A stretch of 64,000 nucleotides of DNA, taken from the NCBI RefSeq assembly GCF_008831285.2, contig NW_022205068.1:35763-99762 (forward strand). The letters run 5' to 3'. The DNA is from Nymphaea colorata. Its lineage: Eukaryota; Streptophyta; Magnoliopsida; Nymphaeales; Nymphaeaceae. Shown piece after piece: positions 11,889 to 25,053 of the stretch. The number at the start of each line of letters is the position of its first letter. Within the stretch, counting starts at the first letter, position 1. Under the pieces are notes generated by a model. That model was not told the origin of the DNA and made no database searches. It saw only the letters and a program-made list of their open reading frames with translations. The position numbers and the translations under genes are program-made.

Positions 11889-12836
11889 TAAGCAAATGAA
11901 TGGCATAACCCCCATTCATTTATATGAACTTGTGATTTCAATCCTTAAATCGTTCTATGTAGACATAACAACAAGTTAAACGCATTCGATTGCCTACAAT
12001 AATATGTATATGTATAAAACCGTAATATATGTATACGAGTGATAAGTATACGATAATACATATAACTAATTAAACGCGTTCAATTAACTTACATGATCAA
12101 ATGAATAACATTTATTTCATGCATATTCATTTGAACTTGTGATTTTGAAACCCTTAAATCATCCAATATAAGCGTAACATGTTCAACACATTGGATTAAC
12201 TATAGTGAAGCAAATGAACTGATAAAGTCTCATTGTATTCATACAAACTTGTGATTTCAGTACATTAAATCAATCATTATAAATTAACAACATGTTGAAC
12301 ACATTGATTAACTATAGGGATCGAATGAAAGGCTTAAATCTATTCGTATTGATACGAACTTGTGATTTCAATCCTTAAATCAATCAATAAATAAACAGTC
12401 AATAATTACAATAAAGAAAAATTTATTTCATCATATTCATAACTTTGTTTAAACTTAAATTCCAATATAAGCGTAACATGTTCAACACATTGGATTAACT
12501 ATAGTGAAGCAAATGAATGAAAAGTCTCATTGTATTCATACAAACTTGTGATTTCAGTACATTAAATCAATCATTATAAATTAACAACATGTTGAACACA
12601 TTGATTAACTATAGGGATCGAATGAAAGGCTTAAATCCTATTCGTATTGATACGAACTTTGATTTCAATCCTTAAATCAATCAATATAAATAAAACAAGT
12701 CCAACTCATGTTATTAACAAAAAGGAGCAATCAATTGCTTAAATTTCATTCATATTCATACAAACGTTTCGTTTCAATACTTTTAACCGTTCAATATAAA
12801 TGTAACAACAACTTAAAGTCATTGGATTAACGATAA
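11889..12836 (+). repeat. Irregular 948-bp unit with back-jump and eroded junction
   Basis: The copy runs normally to M5, becomes eroded at about 12,380-12,470, and then re-enters at the end of M2/start of M3 (ATTTATTTCATCATATTC, then TCCAATATAAGCG). M3, M4, M5 and M6 then follow normally to the next unit start at 12837. The effect is a partial duplication of M3-M5. It could be an unequal crossover product or a wrong join in the assembly; the eroded sequence at the joint favours the second. Confidence 0.75.
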
Positions 12837-14345
12837 TAAGCAAATGAATGGCATAACCCCATTCATTTATATGAACTTGTGATTTCAATCCTTAAATCGT
12901 TCTATGTAGACATAACAACAAGTTAAACGCATTCGATTGCCTACAATAATATGTATATGTATAAAACCGTAATATATGTATACGAGTGATAAGTATACGA
13001 TAATACATATAACTAATTAAACGCGTTCAATTAACTTACATGATCAAATGAATAACATTTATTTCATGCATATTCATTTGAACTTGTGATTTTGAAACCC
13101 TTAAATCATCCAATATAAGCGTAACATGTTCAACACATTGGATTAACTATAGTGAAGCAAATGAATGATTAAAGTCTCATTGTATTCATACAAACTTGTG
13201 ATTTCAGTACATTAAATCAATCATTATAAATTAACAACATGTTGAACACATTGATTAACTATAGGGGATCGAATGAAAGGCTTAAATCCTATTCGTATTG
13301 ATACGAACTTGTGATTTCAATCCCTTAAATCAATCAATATAAATAAAACAAGTCCAACTCATGTTATTAACAATAAAGGAGCCAATCAATTGCTTAAATT
13401 TCATTCATATTCATACAAACGTTTCGTTTCAATACTTTTAACCGTTCAATATAAATGTAACAACAACTTAAAGTCATTGGATTAACGATAATAAGCAAAT
13501 GAATGGCATAACCCCATTCATTTATATGAACTTGTGATTTCAATCCTTAAATCGTTCTATGTAGACATAACAACAAGTTAAACGCATTCGATTGCCTACA
13601 ATAATATGTATATGTATAAAACCGTAATATATGTATACGAGTGATAAGTATACGATAATACATATAACTAATTAAACGCGTTCAATTAACTTACATGATC
13701 AAATGAATAACATTTATTTCATGCATATTCATTTGAACTTGTGATTTTGAAACCCTTAAATCATCCAATATAAGCGTAACATGTTCAACACATTGGATTA
13801 ACTATAGTGAAGCAAATGAACTGATAAAGTCTCATTGTATTCATACAAACTTGTGATTTCAGTACATTAAATCAATCATTATAAATTAACAACATGTTGA
13901 ACACATTGATTAACTATAGGGATCGAATGAAAGGCTTAAATCCTATTCGTATTGATACGAACTTGTGATTTCAATCCCTTAAATCAATCAATATAAATAA
14001 AACAAGTCCAACTCATGTTATTAACAATAAAGGAGCAATCAATTGCTTAAATTTCATTCATATTCATACAAACGTTTCGTTTCAATACTTTTAACCGTTC
14101 AATATAAATGTAACAACAACTTAAAGTCATTGGATTAACGATAATAAGCAAATGAATGGCATAACCCCATTCATTTATATGAACTTGTGATTTCAATCTT
14201 AAATGTTCTATGTAGACATAACAACAAGTTAAACGCATTCGATTGCTACAATAATATGTATATGTATAAAACGTAATATATGTATACGAGTGATAAGTAT
14301 ACGATAATACATATAACTAATTAAACCGTTCAATTAACTTACATG

Positions 14346-14720
14346 ATCAAATGAATAACATTATTTCATATTCATTTGAACTTGTGATTTGAATTAATCT
14401 CAATAGTAACATTTAACATGATTAATATATAAGCAAATGAATGATTAATGTATTATACAATTGATTATACATTAATCATATAATTAAAATTGAACAATTG
14501 ATTAACTATAGATGAATGAAGCTTAAATCGTATTGATACGAACTTGATTTAAATCAATATAAATAAACAAGTCAATATGTATTACAAGAGCAATCATTGT
14601 TAATTTCATATATACATTGTTATTTAACCGTTCAATAAAGTTCGTATCAATACGAATAGATTTAAGCCTTTCATTCGATCCCTATAGTTAATCAATGTGT
14701 TCAACATGTTGTTAATTTAT
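14346..14720. repeat. Fold-back junction 1 (block A to block B)
   Basis: Forward units break down from about 14,360, with many small deletions. CGTATTGATACGAACTT at 14529-14545 is the exact reverse complement of 14638-14654. The 92-bp spacer holds an eroded M5-M6 piece ending in AACCGTTCAAT. Right of 14638 the array reads on the minus strand from M5 into M4. The left arm is much more eroded than the right. Confidence 0.85.
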
Positions 14721-17700
14721 AATGATTGATTTAATGTACTGAAATCACAAGTTTGTATGAATACAGATGAGACTTTAATCAGTTCATTTGCTTCACTATA
14801 GTTAATCCAATGTGTTGAACATGTTACGCTTATATTGGATGATTTAAGGGTTTCAAAATCACAAGTTCAAATGAATATGCATGAAATAAATGTTATTCAT
14901 TTGATCATGTAAGTTAATTGAACGCGTTTAATTAGTTATATGTATTATCGTATACTTATCACTCGTATACATATATTACGCGTTTTATACATATACATAT
15001 TATTGTAGGCAATCGAATGCGTTTAACTTGTTGTTATGTCTACATAGAACGATTTAAGGATTTGAAATCACAAGTTCATATAAATGAATGGGGGTTATGC
15101 CATTCATTTGCTTATTATCGTTAATCCAATGACTTTAAGTTGTTGTTACATTTATATTGAACGGTTAAAAGTATTGAAACGAAACGTTTGTATGAATATG
15201 AATGAAATTTAAGCAATTGATTGGCTCCTTTATTGTTAATAACATGAGTTGGACTTGTTTTATTTATATTGATTGATTTAAGGGATTGAAATCACAAGTT
15301 CGTATCAATACGAATAGGATTTAAGCCTTTCATTCGATCCCCTATAGTTAATCCAATGTGTTCAACATGTTGTTAATTTATAATGATTGATTTAATGTAC
15401 TGAAATCACAAGTTTGTATGAATACAGATGAGACTTTATCAGTTCATTTGCTTCACTATAGTTAATCCAATGTGTTGAACATGTTACGCTTATATTGGAT
15501 GATTTAAGGGTTTCAAAATCACAAGTTCAAATGAATATGCATGAAATAAATGTTATTCATTTGATCATGTAAAGTTAATTGAACGCGTTTAATTAGTTAT
15601 ATGTATTATCGTATACTTATCACTCGTATACATATATTACGTGTTTTATACATATACATATTATTGTAGGCAATCGAATGCGTTTAACTTGTTGTTATGT
15701 CTACATAGAACGATTTAAGGATTTGAAATCACAAGTTCATATAAATGAATGGGGGTTATGCCATTCATTTGCTTACTTATCGTTAATCCAATGACTTTAA
15801 GTTGTTGTTACATTTATATTGAACGGTTAAAAGTATTGAAACGAAACGTTTGTATGAATATGAATGAAATTTAAGCAATTGATTGGCTCCTTTATTGTTA
15901 ATAACATGAGTTGGACTTGTTTTATTTATATTGATTGATTTAAGGGATTGAAATCACAAGTTCGTATCAATACGAATAGGATTTAAGCCTTTCATTCGAT
16001 CCCCTATAGTTAATCCAATGTGTTCAACATGTTGTTAATTTATAATGATTGATTTAATGTACTGAAATCACAAGTTTGTATGAATACAGATGAGACTTTA
16101 ATCAGTTCATTTGCTTCACTATAGTTAATCCAATGTGTTGAACATGTTACGCTTATATTGGATGATTTAAGGGTTTCAAAATCACAAGTTCAAATGAATA
16201 TGCATGAAATAAATGTTATTCATTTGATCATGTAAGTTAATTGAACGCGTTTAATTAGTTATATGTATTATCGTATACTTATCACTCGTATACATATATT
16301 ACGGTTTTATACATATACATATTATTGTAGGCAATCGAATGCGTTTAACTTGTTGTTATGTCTACATAGAACGATTTAAGGATTTGAAATCACAAGTTCA
16401 TATAAATGAATGGGGGTTATGCCATTCATTTGCTTATTATCGTTAATCCAATGACTTTAAGTTGTTGTTACATTTATATTGAACGGTTAAAAGTATTGAA
16501 ACGAAACGTTTGTATGAATATGAATGAAATTTAAGCAATTGATTGGCTCCTTTATTGTTAATAACATGAGTTGGACTTGTTTTATTTATATTGATTGATT
16601 TAAGGGATTGAAATCACAAGTTCGTATCAATACGAATAGGATTTAAGCCTTTCATTCGATCCCCTATAGTTAATCCAATGTGTTCAACATGTTGTTAATT
16701 TATAATGATTGATTTAATGTACTGAAATCACAAGTTTGTATGAATACAGATGAGACTTTAATCAGTTCATTTGCTTCACTATAGTTAATCCAATGTGTTG
16801 AACATGTTACGCTTATATTGGATGATTTAAGGGTTTCAAAATCACAAGTTCAAATGAATATGCATGAAATAAATGTTATTCATTTGATCATGTAAGTTAA
16901 TTGAACGCGTTTAATTAGTTATATGTATTATCGTATACTTATCACTCGTATACATATATTACGGTTTTATACATATACATATTATTGTAGGCAATCGAAT
17001 GCGTTTAACTTGTTGTTATGTCTACATAGAACGATTTAAGGATTTGAAATCACAAGTTCATATAAATGAATGGGGGTTATGCCATTCATTTGCTTAGTTA
17101 TCGTTAATCCAATGACTTTAAGTTGTTGTTACATTTATATTGAACGGTTAAAAGTATTGAAACGAAACGTTTGTATGAATATGAATGAAATTTAAGCAAT
17201 TGATTGGCTCCTTTATTGTTAATAACATGAGTTGGACTTGTTTTATTTATATTGATTGATTTAAGGGATTGAAATCACAAGTTCGTATCAATACGAATAG
17301 GATTTAAGCCTTTCATTCGATCCCCTATAGTTAATCCAATGTGTTCAACATGTTGTTAATTTATAATGATTGATTTAATGTACTGAAATCACAAGTTTGT
17401 ATGAATACAGATGAGACTTTAATCAGTTCATTTGCTTCACTATAGTTAATCCAATGTGTTGAACATGTTACGCTTATATTGGACGATTTAAGGGTTTCAA
17501 AATCACAAGTTCAAATGAATATGCATGAAATAAATGTTATTCATTTGATCATGTAAAGTTAATTGAACGCGTTTAATTATTATATGTATTATCGTATACT
17601 TATCACTCGTATACATATATTACGTGTTTTATACATATACATATTATTGTAGGCAATCGAATGCGTTTAACTTGTTGTTATGTCTACATAGAACGATTTA

Positions 17701-19599
17701 AGGATTTGAAATCACAAGTTCATATAAATGAATGGGGGTTATGCCATTCATTTGCTTACTTATCGTTAATCCAATGACTTTAAGTTGTTGTTACATTTAT
17801 ATTGAACGGTTAAAAGTATTGAAACGAAACGTTTGTATGAATATGAATGAAATTTAAGCAATTGATTGGCTCCTTTATTGTTAATAACATGAGTTGGACT
17901 TGTTTTATTTATATTGATTGATTTAAGGGATTGAAATCACAAGTTCGTATCAATACGAATAGGATTTAAGCCTTTCATTCGATCCCCTATAGTTAATCCA
18001 ATGTGTTCAACATGTTGTTAATTTATAATGATTGATTTAATGTACTGAAATCACAAGTTTGTATGAATACAATGAGACTTTAATCAGTTCATTTGCTTCA
18101 CTATAGTTAATCCAATGTGTTGAACATGTTACGCTTATATTGGATGATTTAAGGGTTTCAAAATCACAAGTTCAAATGAATATGCATGAAATAAATGTTA
18201 TTCATTTGATCATGTAAAGTTAATTGAACGCGTTTAATTAGTTATATGTATTATCGTATACTTATCACTCGTATACATATATTACGTGTTTTATACATAT
18301 ACATATTATTGTAGGCAATCGAATGCGTTTAACTTGTTGTTATGTCTACATAGAACGATTTAAGGATTTGAAATCACAAGTTCATATAAATGAATGGGGG
18401 TTATGCCATTCATTTGCTTACTTATCGTTAATCCAATGACTTTAAGTTGTTGTTACATTTATATTGAACGGTTAAAAGTATTGAAACGAAACGTTTGTAT
18501 GAATATGAATGAAATTTAAGCAATTGATTGGCTCCTTTATTGTTAATAACATGAGTTGGACTTGTTTTATTTATATTGATTGATTTAAGGGATTGAAATC
18601 ACAAGTTCGTATCAATACGAATAGGATTTAAGCCTTTCATTCGATCCCCTATAGTTAATCCAATGTGTTCAACATGTTGTTAATTTATAATGATTGATTT
18701 AATGTACTGAAATCACAAGTTTGTATGAATACAGATGAGACTTTAATCAGTTCATTTGCTTCACTATAGTTAATCCAATGTGTTGAACATGTTACGCTTA
18801 TATTGGATGATTTAAGGGTTTCAAAATCACAAGTTCAAATGAATATGCATGAAATAAATGTTATTCATTTGATCATGTAAAGTTAATTGAACGCGTTTAA
18901 TTAGTTATATGTATTATCGTATACTTATCACTCGTATACATATATTACGTGTTTTATACATATACATATTATTGTAGGCAATCGAATGCGTTTAACTTGT
19001 TGTTATGTCTACATAGAACGATTTAAGGATTGAAATCACAAGTTCATATAAATGAATGGGGGTTATGCCATTCATTTGCTTATTATCGTTAATCCAATGA
19101 CTTTAAGTTGTTGTTACATTTATATTGAACGGTTAAAAGTATTGAAACGAAACGTTTGTATGAATATGAATGAAATTTAAGCAATTGATTGGCTCCTTTA
19201 TTGTTAATAACATGAGTTGGACTTGTTTTATTTATATTGATTGATTTAAGGGATTGAAATCACAAGTTCGTATCAATACGAATAGGATTTAAGCCTTTCA
19301 TTCGATCCCCTATAGTTAATCCAATGTGTTCAACATGTTGTTAATTTATAATGATTGATTTAATGTACTGAAATCACAAGTTTGTATGAATACAGATGAG
19401 ACTTTATCAGTTCATTTGCTTCACTATAGTTAATCCAATGTGTTGAACATGTTACGCTTATATTGGATGATTTAAGGGTTTCAAAATCACAAGTTCAAAT
19501 GAATATGCATGAAATAAATGTTATTCATTTGATCATGTAAGTTAATTGAACGCGTTTAATTATTATATGTATTATCGTATACTTATCACTCGTATACAT

Positions 19600-19769
19600 A
19601 TATTACGTTTTATACATATACATTATTGTAGCAATCGTTTAACTTGTTTATTCTATACGATTTGATTAATTCATATAATGATGTTATCATTCATTTGTTA
19701 TTATCTTATAATTTTTTTTTTTTATATTGACGTTAATATTGTTTGTATTTTTTTGATTGTTTTTTTTTT

Positions 19770-19848
<79 letters not shown>

Positions 19849-19905
19849 TTTTTTTTCATTATTTCATGTTTAATGTTCTTATATTTTTTTTTAAATAATT
19901 CATGA
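19600..19905. other. T-rich breakdown zone inside block B, with a 69-T run
   Basis: The inverted array degrades from about 19,600. Eroded M2-M1 can be followed to about 19,700 (a damaged register mark, TTCATTTGTTATTATC, lies near 19,690). Then T-rich sequence takes over, with runs of 11 T at 19760-19770, 69 T at 19772-19840 and 12 T at 19845-19856. Normal inverted sequence resumes at about 19,903 in M2 (CATGAAATAATGTTATTC). About 430 bp of M6-M2 is thus replaced by about 200 bp. No element body, target-site duplication or polyadenylation signal is seen. A collapsed consensus is the likeliest explanation; a poly(A) tail on the minus strand is possible but unsupported. Confidence 0.7.
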
Positions 19906-20409
19906 AATAATGTTATTCATTTGATCATGTAAGTTAATTGAACGCGTTTAATTAGTTATATGTATTATCGTATACTTATCACTCGTATACATATATTACG
20001 TGTTTTATACATATACATATTATTGTAGGCAATCGAATGCGTTTAACTTGTTGTTATGTCTACATAGAACGATTTAAGGATTTGAAATCACAAGTTCATA
20101 TAAATGAATGGGGGTTATGCCATTCATTTGCTTATTATCGTTAATCCAATGACTTTAAGTTGTTGTTACATTTATATTGAACGGTTAAAAGTATTGAAAC
20201 GAAACGTTTGTATGAATATGAATGAAATTTAAGCAATTGATTGGCTCCTTTATTGTTAATAACATGAGTTGGACTTGTTTTATTTATATTGATTGATTTA
20301 AGGGATTGAAATCACAAGTTCGTATCAATACGAATAGGATTTAAGCCTTTCATTCGATCCCCTATAGTTAATCAATGTGTTCAACATGTTGTTAATTTAT
20401 AATGATTGA

Positions 20410-20515
20410 TTTAATTATGAAATACAAGTTTTATGAATAAATGAACTTTTCATTATTGCTTCACTATAGTTAATCCAATGTGTTAACATGTTAAATAAAG
20501 TTAAATGAATACATG
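20410..20515 (-). repeat. Eroded M4-M3 segment in block B
   Basis: Inverted M4 and M3 are present but carry many small deletions; most of the M3 body between the core and the box is missing. With similar losses downstream this makes the unit ending at 20735 only 601 bp long. Flanking sequence on both sides is in register, so this is internal loss, not an insertion. Confidence 0.7.
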
Positions 20516-23500
20516 AAATAAATGTTATTCATTTGATCATGTAAGTTAATTGAACGCGTTTAATTATTATATGTATTATCGTATATTATATCGTATACAT
20601 ATATTACGTTTTATACATATACATATTATTGTAGCAATCGAATGCGTTTAACTTGTTGTTATGTCTACATAGAACGATTTAAGGATTGAAATCACAAGTT
20701 CATATAAATGAATGGGGTTATGCATTCATTGCTTATTATCGTTAATCAATGACTTTAAGTTGTTGTTACATTTATATTGAACGGTTAAAAGTATTGAAAC
20801 GAAACGTTTGTATGAATATGAATGAATTTAAGCAATTGATTGCTCTTTTGTTAATAACATGAGTTGACTTGTTTTATTTATATTGATTGATTTAAGGATT
20901 GAAATCACAAGTTCGTATCAATACGAATAGGATTTAAGCCTTTCATTCGATCCCTATAGTTAATCAATGTGTTCAACATGTTGTTAATTTATAATGATTG
21001 ATTTAATGTACTGAAATCACAAGTTTGTATGAATACAATGAGACTTTAATCATTCATTTGCTTCACTATAGTTAATCCAATGTGTTGAACATGTTACGCT
21101 TATATTGGATGATTTAAGGGTTTCAAAATCACAAGTTCAAATGAATATGCATGAAATAAATGTTATTCATTTGATCATGTAAGTTAATTGAACGCGTTTA
21201 ATTAGTTATATGTATTATCGTATACTTATCACTCGTATACATATATTACGGTTTTATACATATACATATTATTGTAGGCAATCGAATGCGTTTAACTTGT
21301 TGTTATGTCTACATAGAACGATTTAAGGATTTGAAATCACAAGTTCATATAAATGAATGGGGGTTATGCCATTCATTTGCTTATTATCGTTAATCCAATG
21401 ACTTTAAGTTGTTGTTACATTTATATTGAACGGTTAAAAGTATTGAAACGAAACGTTTGTATGAATATGAATGAAATTTAAGCAATTGATTGGCTCCTTT
21501 ATTGTTAATAACATGAGTTGGACTTGTTTTATTTATATTGATTGATTTAAGGGATTGAAATCACAAGTTCGTATCAATACGAATAGGATTTAAGCCTTTC
21601 ATTCGATCCCCTATAGTTAATCCAATGTGTTCAACATGTTGTTAATTTATAATGATTGATTTAATGTACTGAAATCACAAGTTTGTATGAATACAGATGA
21701 GACTTTAATCATTCATTTGCTTCACTATAGTTAATCCAATGTGTTGAACATGTTACGCTTATATTGGATGATTTAAGGGTTTCAAAATCACAAGTTCAAA
21801 TGAATATGCATGAAATAAATGTTATTCATTTGATCATGTAAAGTTAATTGAACGCGTTTAATTAGTTATATGTATTATCGTATACTTATCACTCGTATAC
21901 ATATATTACGTGTTTTATACATATACATATTATTGTAGGCAATCGAATGCGTTTAACTTGTTGTTATGTCTACATAGAACGATTTAAGGATTGAAATCAC
22001 AAGTTCATATAAATGAATGGGGGTTATGCCATTCATTTGCTTAGTTATCGTTAATCCAATGACTTTAAGTTGTTGTTACATTTATATTGAACGGTTAAAA
22101 GTATTGAAACGAAACGTTTGTATGAATATGAATGAAATTTAAGCAATTGATTGGCTCCTTTATTGTTAATAACATGAGTTGGACTTGTTTTATTTATATT
22201 GATTGATTTAAGGGATTGAAATCACAAGTTCGTATCAATACGAATAGGATTTAAGCCTTTCATTCGATCCCCTATAGTTAATCCAATGTGTTCAACATGT
22301 TGTTAATTTATAATGATTGATTTAATGTACTGAAATCACAAGTTTGTATGAATACAGATGAGACTTTAATCATTCATTTGCTTCACTATAGTTAATCCAA
22401 TGTGTTGAACATGTTACGCTTATATTGGATGATTTAAGGGTTTCAAAATCACAAGTTCAAATGAATATGCATGAAATAAATGTTATTCATTTGATCATGT
22501 AAGTTAATTGAACGCGTTTAATTAGTTATATGTATTATCGTATACTTATCACTCGTATACATATATTACGTGTTTTATACATATACATATTATTGTAGGC
22601 AATCGAATGCGTTTAACTTGTTGTTATGTCTACATAGAACGATTTAAGGATTTGAAATCACAAGTTCATATAAATGAATGGGGGTTATGCCATTCATTTG
22701 CTTATTATCGTTAATCCAATGACTTTAAGTTGTTGTTACATTTATATTGAACGGTTAAAAGTATTGAAACGAAACGTTTGTATGAATATGAATGAAATTT
22801 AAGCAATTGATTGGCTCCTTTATTGTTAATAACATGAGTTGGACTTGTTTTATTTATATTGATTGATTTAAGGGATTGAAATCACAAGTTCGTATCAATA
22901 CGAATAGGATTTAAGCCTTTCATTCGATCCCCTATAGTTAATCCAATGTGTTCAACATGTTGTTAATTTATAATGATTGATTTAATGTACTGAAATCACA
23001 AGTTTGTATGAATACAGATGAGACTTTAATCATTCATTTGCTTCACTATAGTTAATCCAATGTGTTGAACATGTTACGCTTATATTGGATGATTTAAGGG
23101 TTTCAAAATCACAAGTTCAAATGAATATGCATGAAATAAATGTTATTCATTTGATCATGTAAGTTAATTGAACGCGTTTAATTAGTTATATGTATTATCG
23201 TATACTTATCACTCGTATACATATATTACGTGTTTTATACATATACATATTATTGTAGGCAATCGAATGCGTTTAACTTGTTGTTATGTCTACATAGAAC
23301 GATTTAAGGATTGAAATCACAAGTTCATATAAATGAATGGGGGTTATGCCATTCATTTGCTTATTATCGTTAATCCAATGACTTTAAGTTGTTGTTACAT
23401 TTATATTGAACGGTTAAAAGTATTGAAACGAAACGTTTGTATGAATATGAATGAAATTTAAGCAATTGATTGGCTCCTTTTTGTTAATAACATGAGTTGG

Positions 23501-24893
23501 ACTTGTTTTATTTATATTGATTGATTTAAGGGATTGAAATCACAAGTTCGTATCAATACGAATAGGATTTAAGCCTTTCATTCGATCCCCTATAGTTAAT
23601 CCAATGTGTTCAACATGTTGTTAATTTATAATGATTGATTTAATGTACTGAAATCACAAGTTTGTATGAATACAGATGAGACTTTAATCAGTTCATTTGC
23701 TTCACTATAGTTAATCCAATGTGTTGAACATGTTACGCTTATATTGGATGATTTAAGGGTTTCAAAATCACAAGTTCAAATGAATATGCATGAAATAAAT
23801 GTTATTCATTTGATCATGTAAGTTAATTGAACGCGTTTAATTAGTTATATGTATTATCGTATACTTATCACTCGTATACATATATTACGTGTTTTATACA
23901 TATACATATTATTGTAGGCAATCGAATGCGTTTAACTTGTTGTTATGTCTACATAGAACGATTTAAGGAATTGAAATCACAAGTTCATATAAATGAATGG
24001 GGGTTATGCCATTCATTTGCTTAGTTATCGTTAATCCAATGACTTTAAGTTGTTGTTACATTTATATTGAACGGTTAAAAGTATTGAAACGAAACGTTTG
24101 TATGAATATGAATGAAATTTAAGCAATTGATTGGCTCCTTTATTGTTAATAACATGAGTTGGACTTGTTTTATTTATATTGATTGATTTAAGGGATTGAA
24201 ATCACAAGTTCGTATCAATACGAATAGGATTTAAGCCTTTCATTCGATCCCCTATAGTTAATCCAATGTGTTCAACATGTTGTTAATTTATAATGATTGA
24301 TTTAATGTACTGAAATCACAAGTTTGTATGAATACAGATGAGACTTTAATCATTCATTTGCTTCACTATAGTTAATCCAATGTGTTGAACATGTTACGCT
24401 TATATTGGATGATTTAAGGGTTTCAAAATCACAAGTTCAAATGAATATGCATGAAATAAATGTTATTCATTTGATCATGTAAAGTTAATTGAACGCGTTT
24501 AATTAGTTATATGTATTATCGTATACTTATCACTCGTATACATATATTACGTGTTTTATACATATACATATTATTGTAGGCAATCGAATGCGTTTAACTT
24601 GTTGTTATGTCTACATAGAACGATTTAAGGATTTGAAATCACAAGTTCATATAAATGAATGGGGTTATGCCATTCATTTGCTTAGTTATCGTTAATCCAA
24701 TGACTTTAAGTTGTTGTACATTTATATTGAACGGTTAAAAGTATTGAAACGAAACGTTTGTATGAATATGAATGAAATTTAAGCAATTGATTGGCTCCTT
24801 TTTGTTAATAACATGAGTTGGACTTGTTTTATTTATATTGATTGATTTAAGGATTGAAATCACAAGTTCGTATCAATACGAATAGGATTTAAG

Positions 24894-25053
24894 CTTTCAT
24901 TCGATCCCTATAGTTAATCAATGTTCAACATTGTTAATATAATGATTGATTAATGTTAAATCCATTGTATTCATACAAACTTTGATTTCAGTACATTATA
25001 TATTATAATTACAACATGTTGAACATTGATTAACTATAGGGATCGAATGAAAG
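24894..25053. repeat. Fold-back junction 2 (block B to block C)
   Basis: 24894-24930 is the exact reverse complement of 25017-25053 (37 bp). Both arms share the same shortened forms relative to the consensus (GAACATTGATTAAC in place of GAACACATTGGATTAAC, and a GGG in place of GGGG). Imperfect pairing continues inwards to about 24956 and 24993, leaving a spacer of about 36 bp from M4. Identical defects in both arms suggest that one arm was copied from the other, either in the genome or in a fold-back read. Confidence 0.85.

Larger units (their letters stand above)
1..14590 (+). repeat. Satellite array block A, forward orientation, about 22 HOR units
   Basis: Tandem copies of one AT-rich unit, nearly identical by eye. 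Unit register (the T of TAAGCAAATG) falls at 2, 663, 1324, 1985, 2647, 3307, 3968, 4628, 5285, 5948, 6609, 7272, 7931, 8592, 9252, 9911, 10571, 11230, 11889, 12837, 13492 and 14145. Spacing is 657-663 bp except for one irregular step of 948 bp (11889 to 12837) and two short steps of 655 and 653 bp. Eighteen of the 22 unit starts carry CTAAGC and four lack the C; no GTAAGC form occurs here. Copies become progressively eroded by small deletions from about 12.3 kb towards the orientation switch near 14.6 kb. Nothing else is embedded in the block. Function is unknown; satellites of this kind normally lie in heterochromatin. Confidence 0.97.
14638..24956 (-). repeat. Satellite array block B, inverted orientation, about 15 HOR units
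   Basis: The same unit as block A, but reading on the minus strand. The register (the last A of GCTTA, complement of TAAGC) falls at 15114, 15775, 16436, 17096, 17758, 18420, 19082, 20134, 20735, 21383, 22043, 22704, 23363, 24023 and 24684. Steps are 659-662 bp except around the T-rich zone (1052, 601 and 648 bp). The block is bounded on both sides by fold-back junctions. Its units mix alleles: three have the G form at the M6/M1 site (15775, 17758, 18420), four the C form and eight lack the base. The unit ending near 23968 has the CAATTCC form that is otherwise seen only beyond 44 kb. The orientation is certain from the sequence; whether the inversion exists in the genome is not. Confidence 0.95.

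Noticed and set aside
14047-14238. Minus-strand open frame of 63 codons, with similar frames of 64-77 codons at 29673-29867, 31012-31245 and 53438-53632
   Set aside because: All are the same stretch of M6 and M1 read on the minus strand. They open only in copies where small indels remove a stop, are absent from most units, and show no domain, signal or codon pattern. They are chance frames in a satellite.
19678-19905. Plus-strand open frame of 75 codons, mostly phenylalanine
   Set aside because: It is a translation of the T-rich zone; low-complexity DNA lacks stops in the TTT frame.
19700-19905. Poly(A) tail of a retrotransposon inserted on the minus strand
   Set aside because: No element body, no target-site duplication and no sharp boundary; the array dissolves gradually into T and returns in a different monomer.
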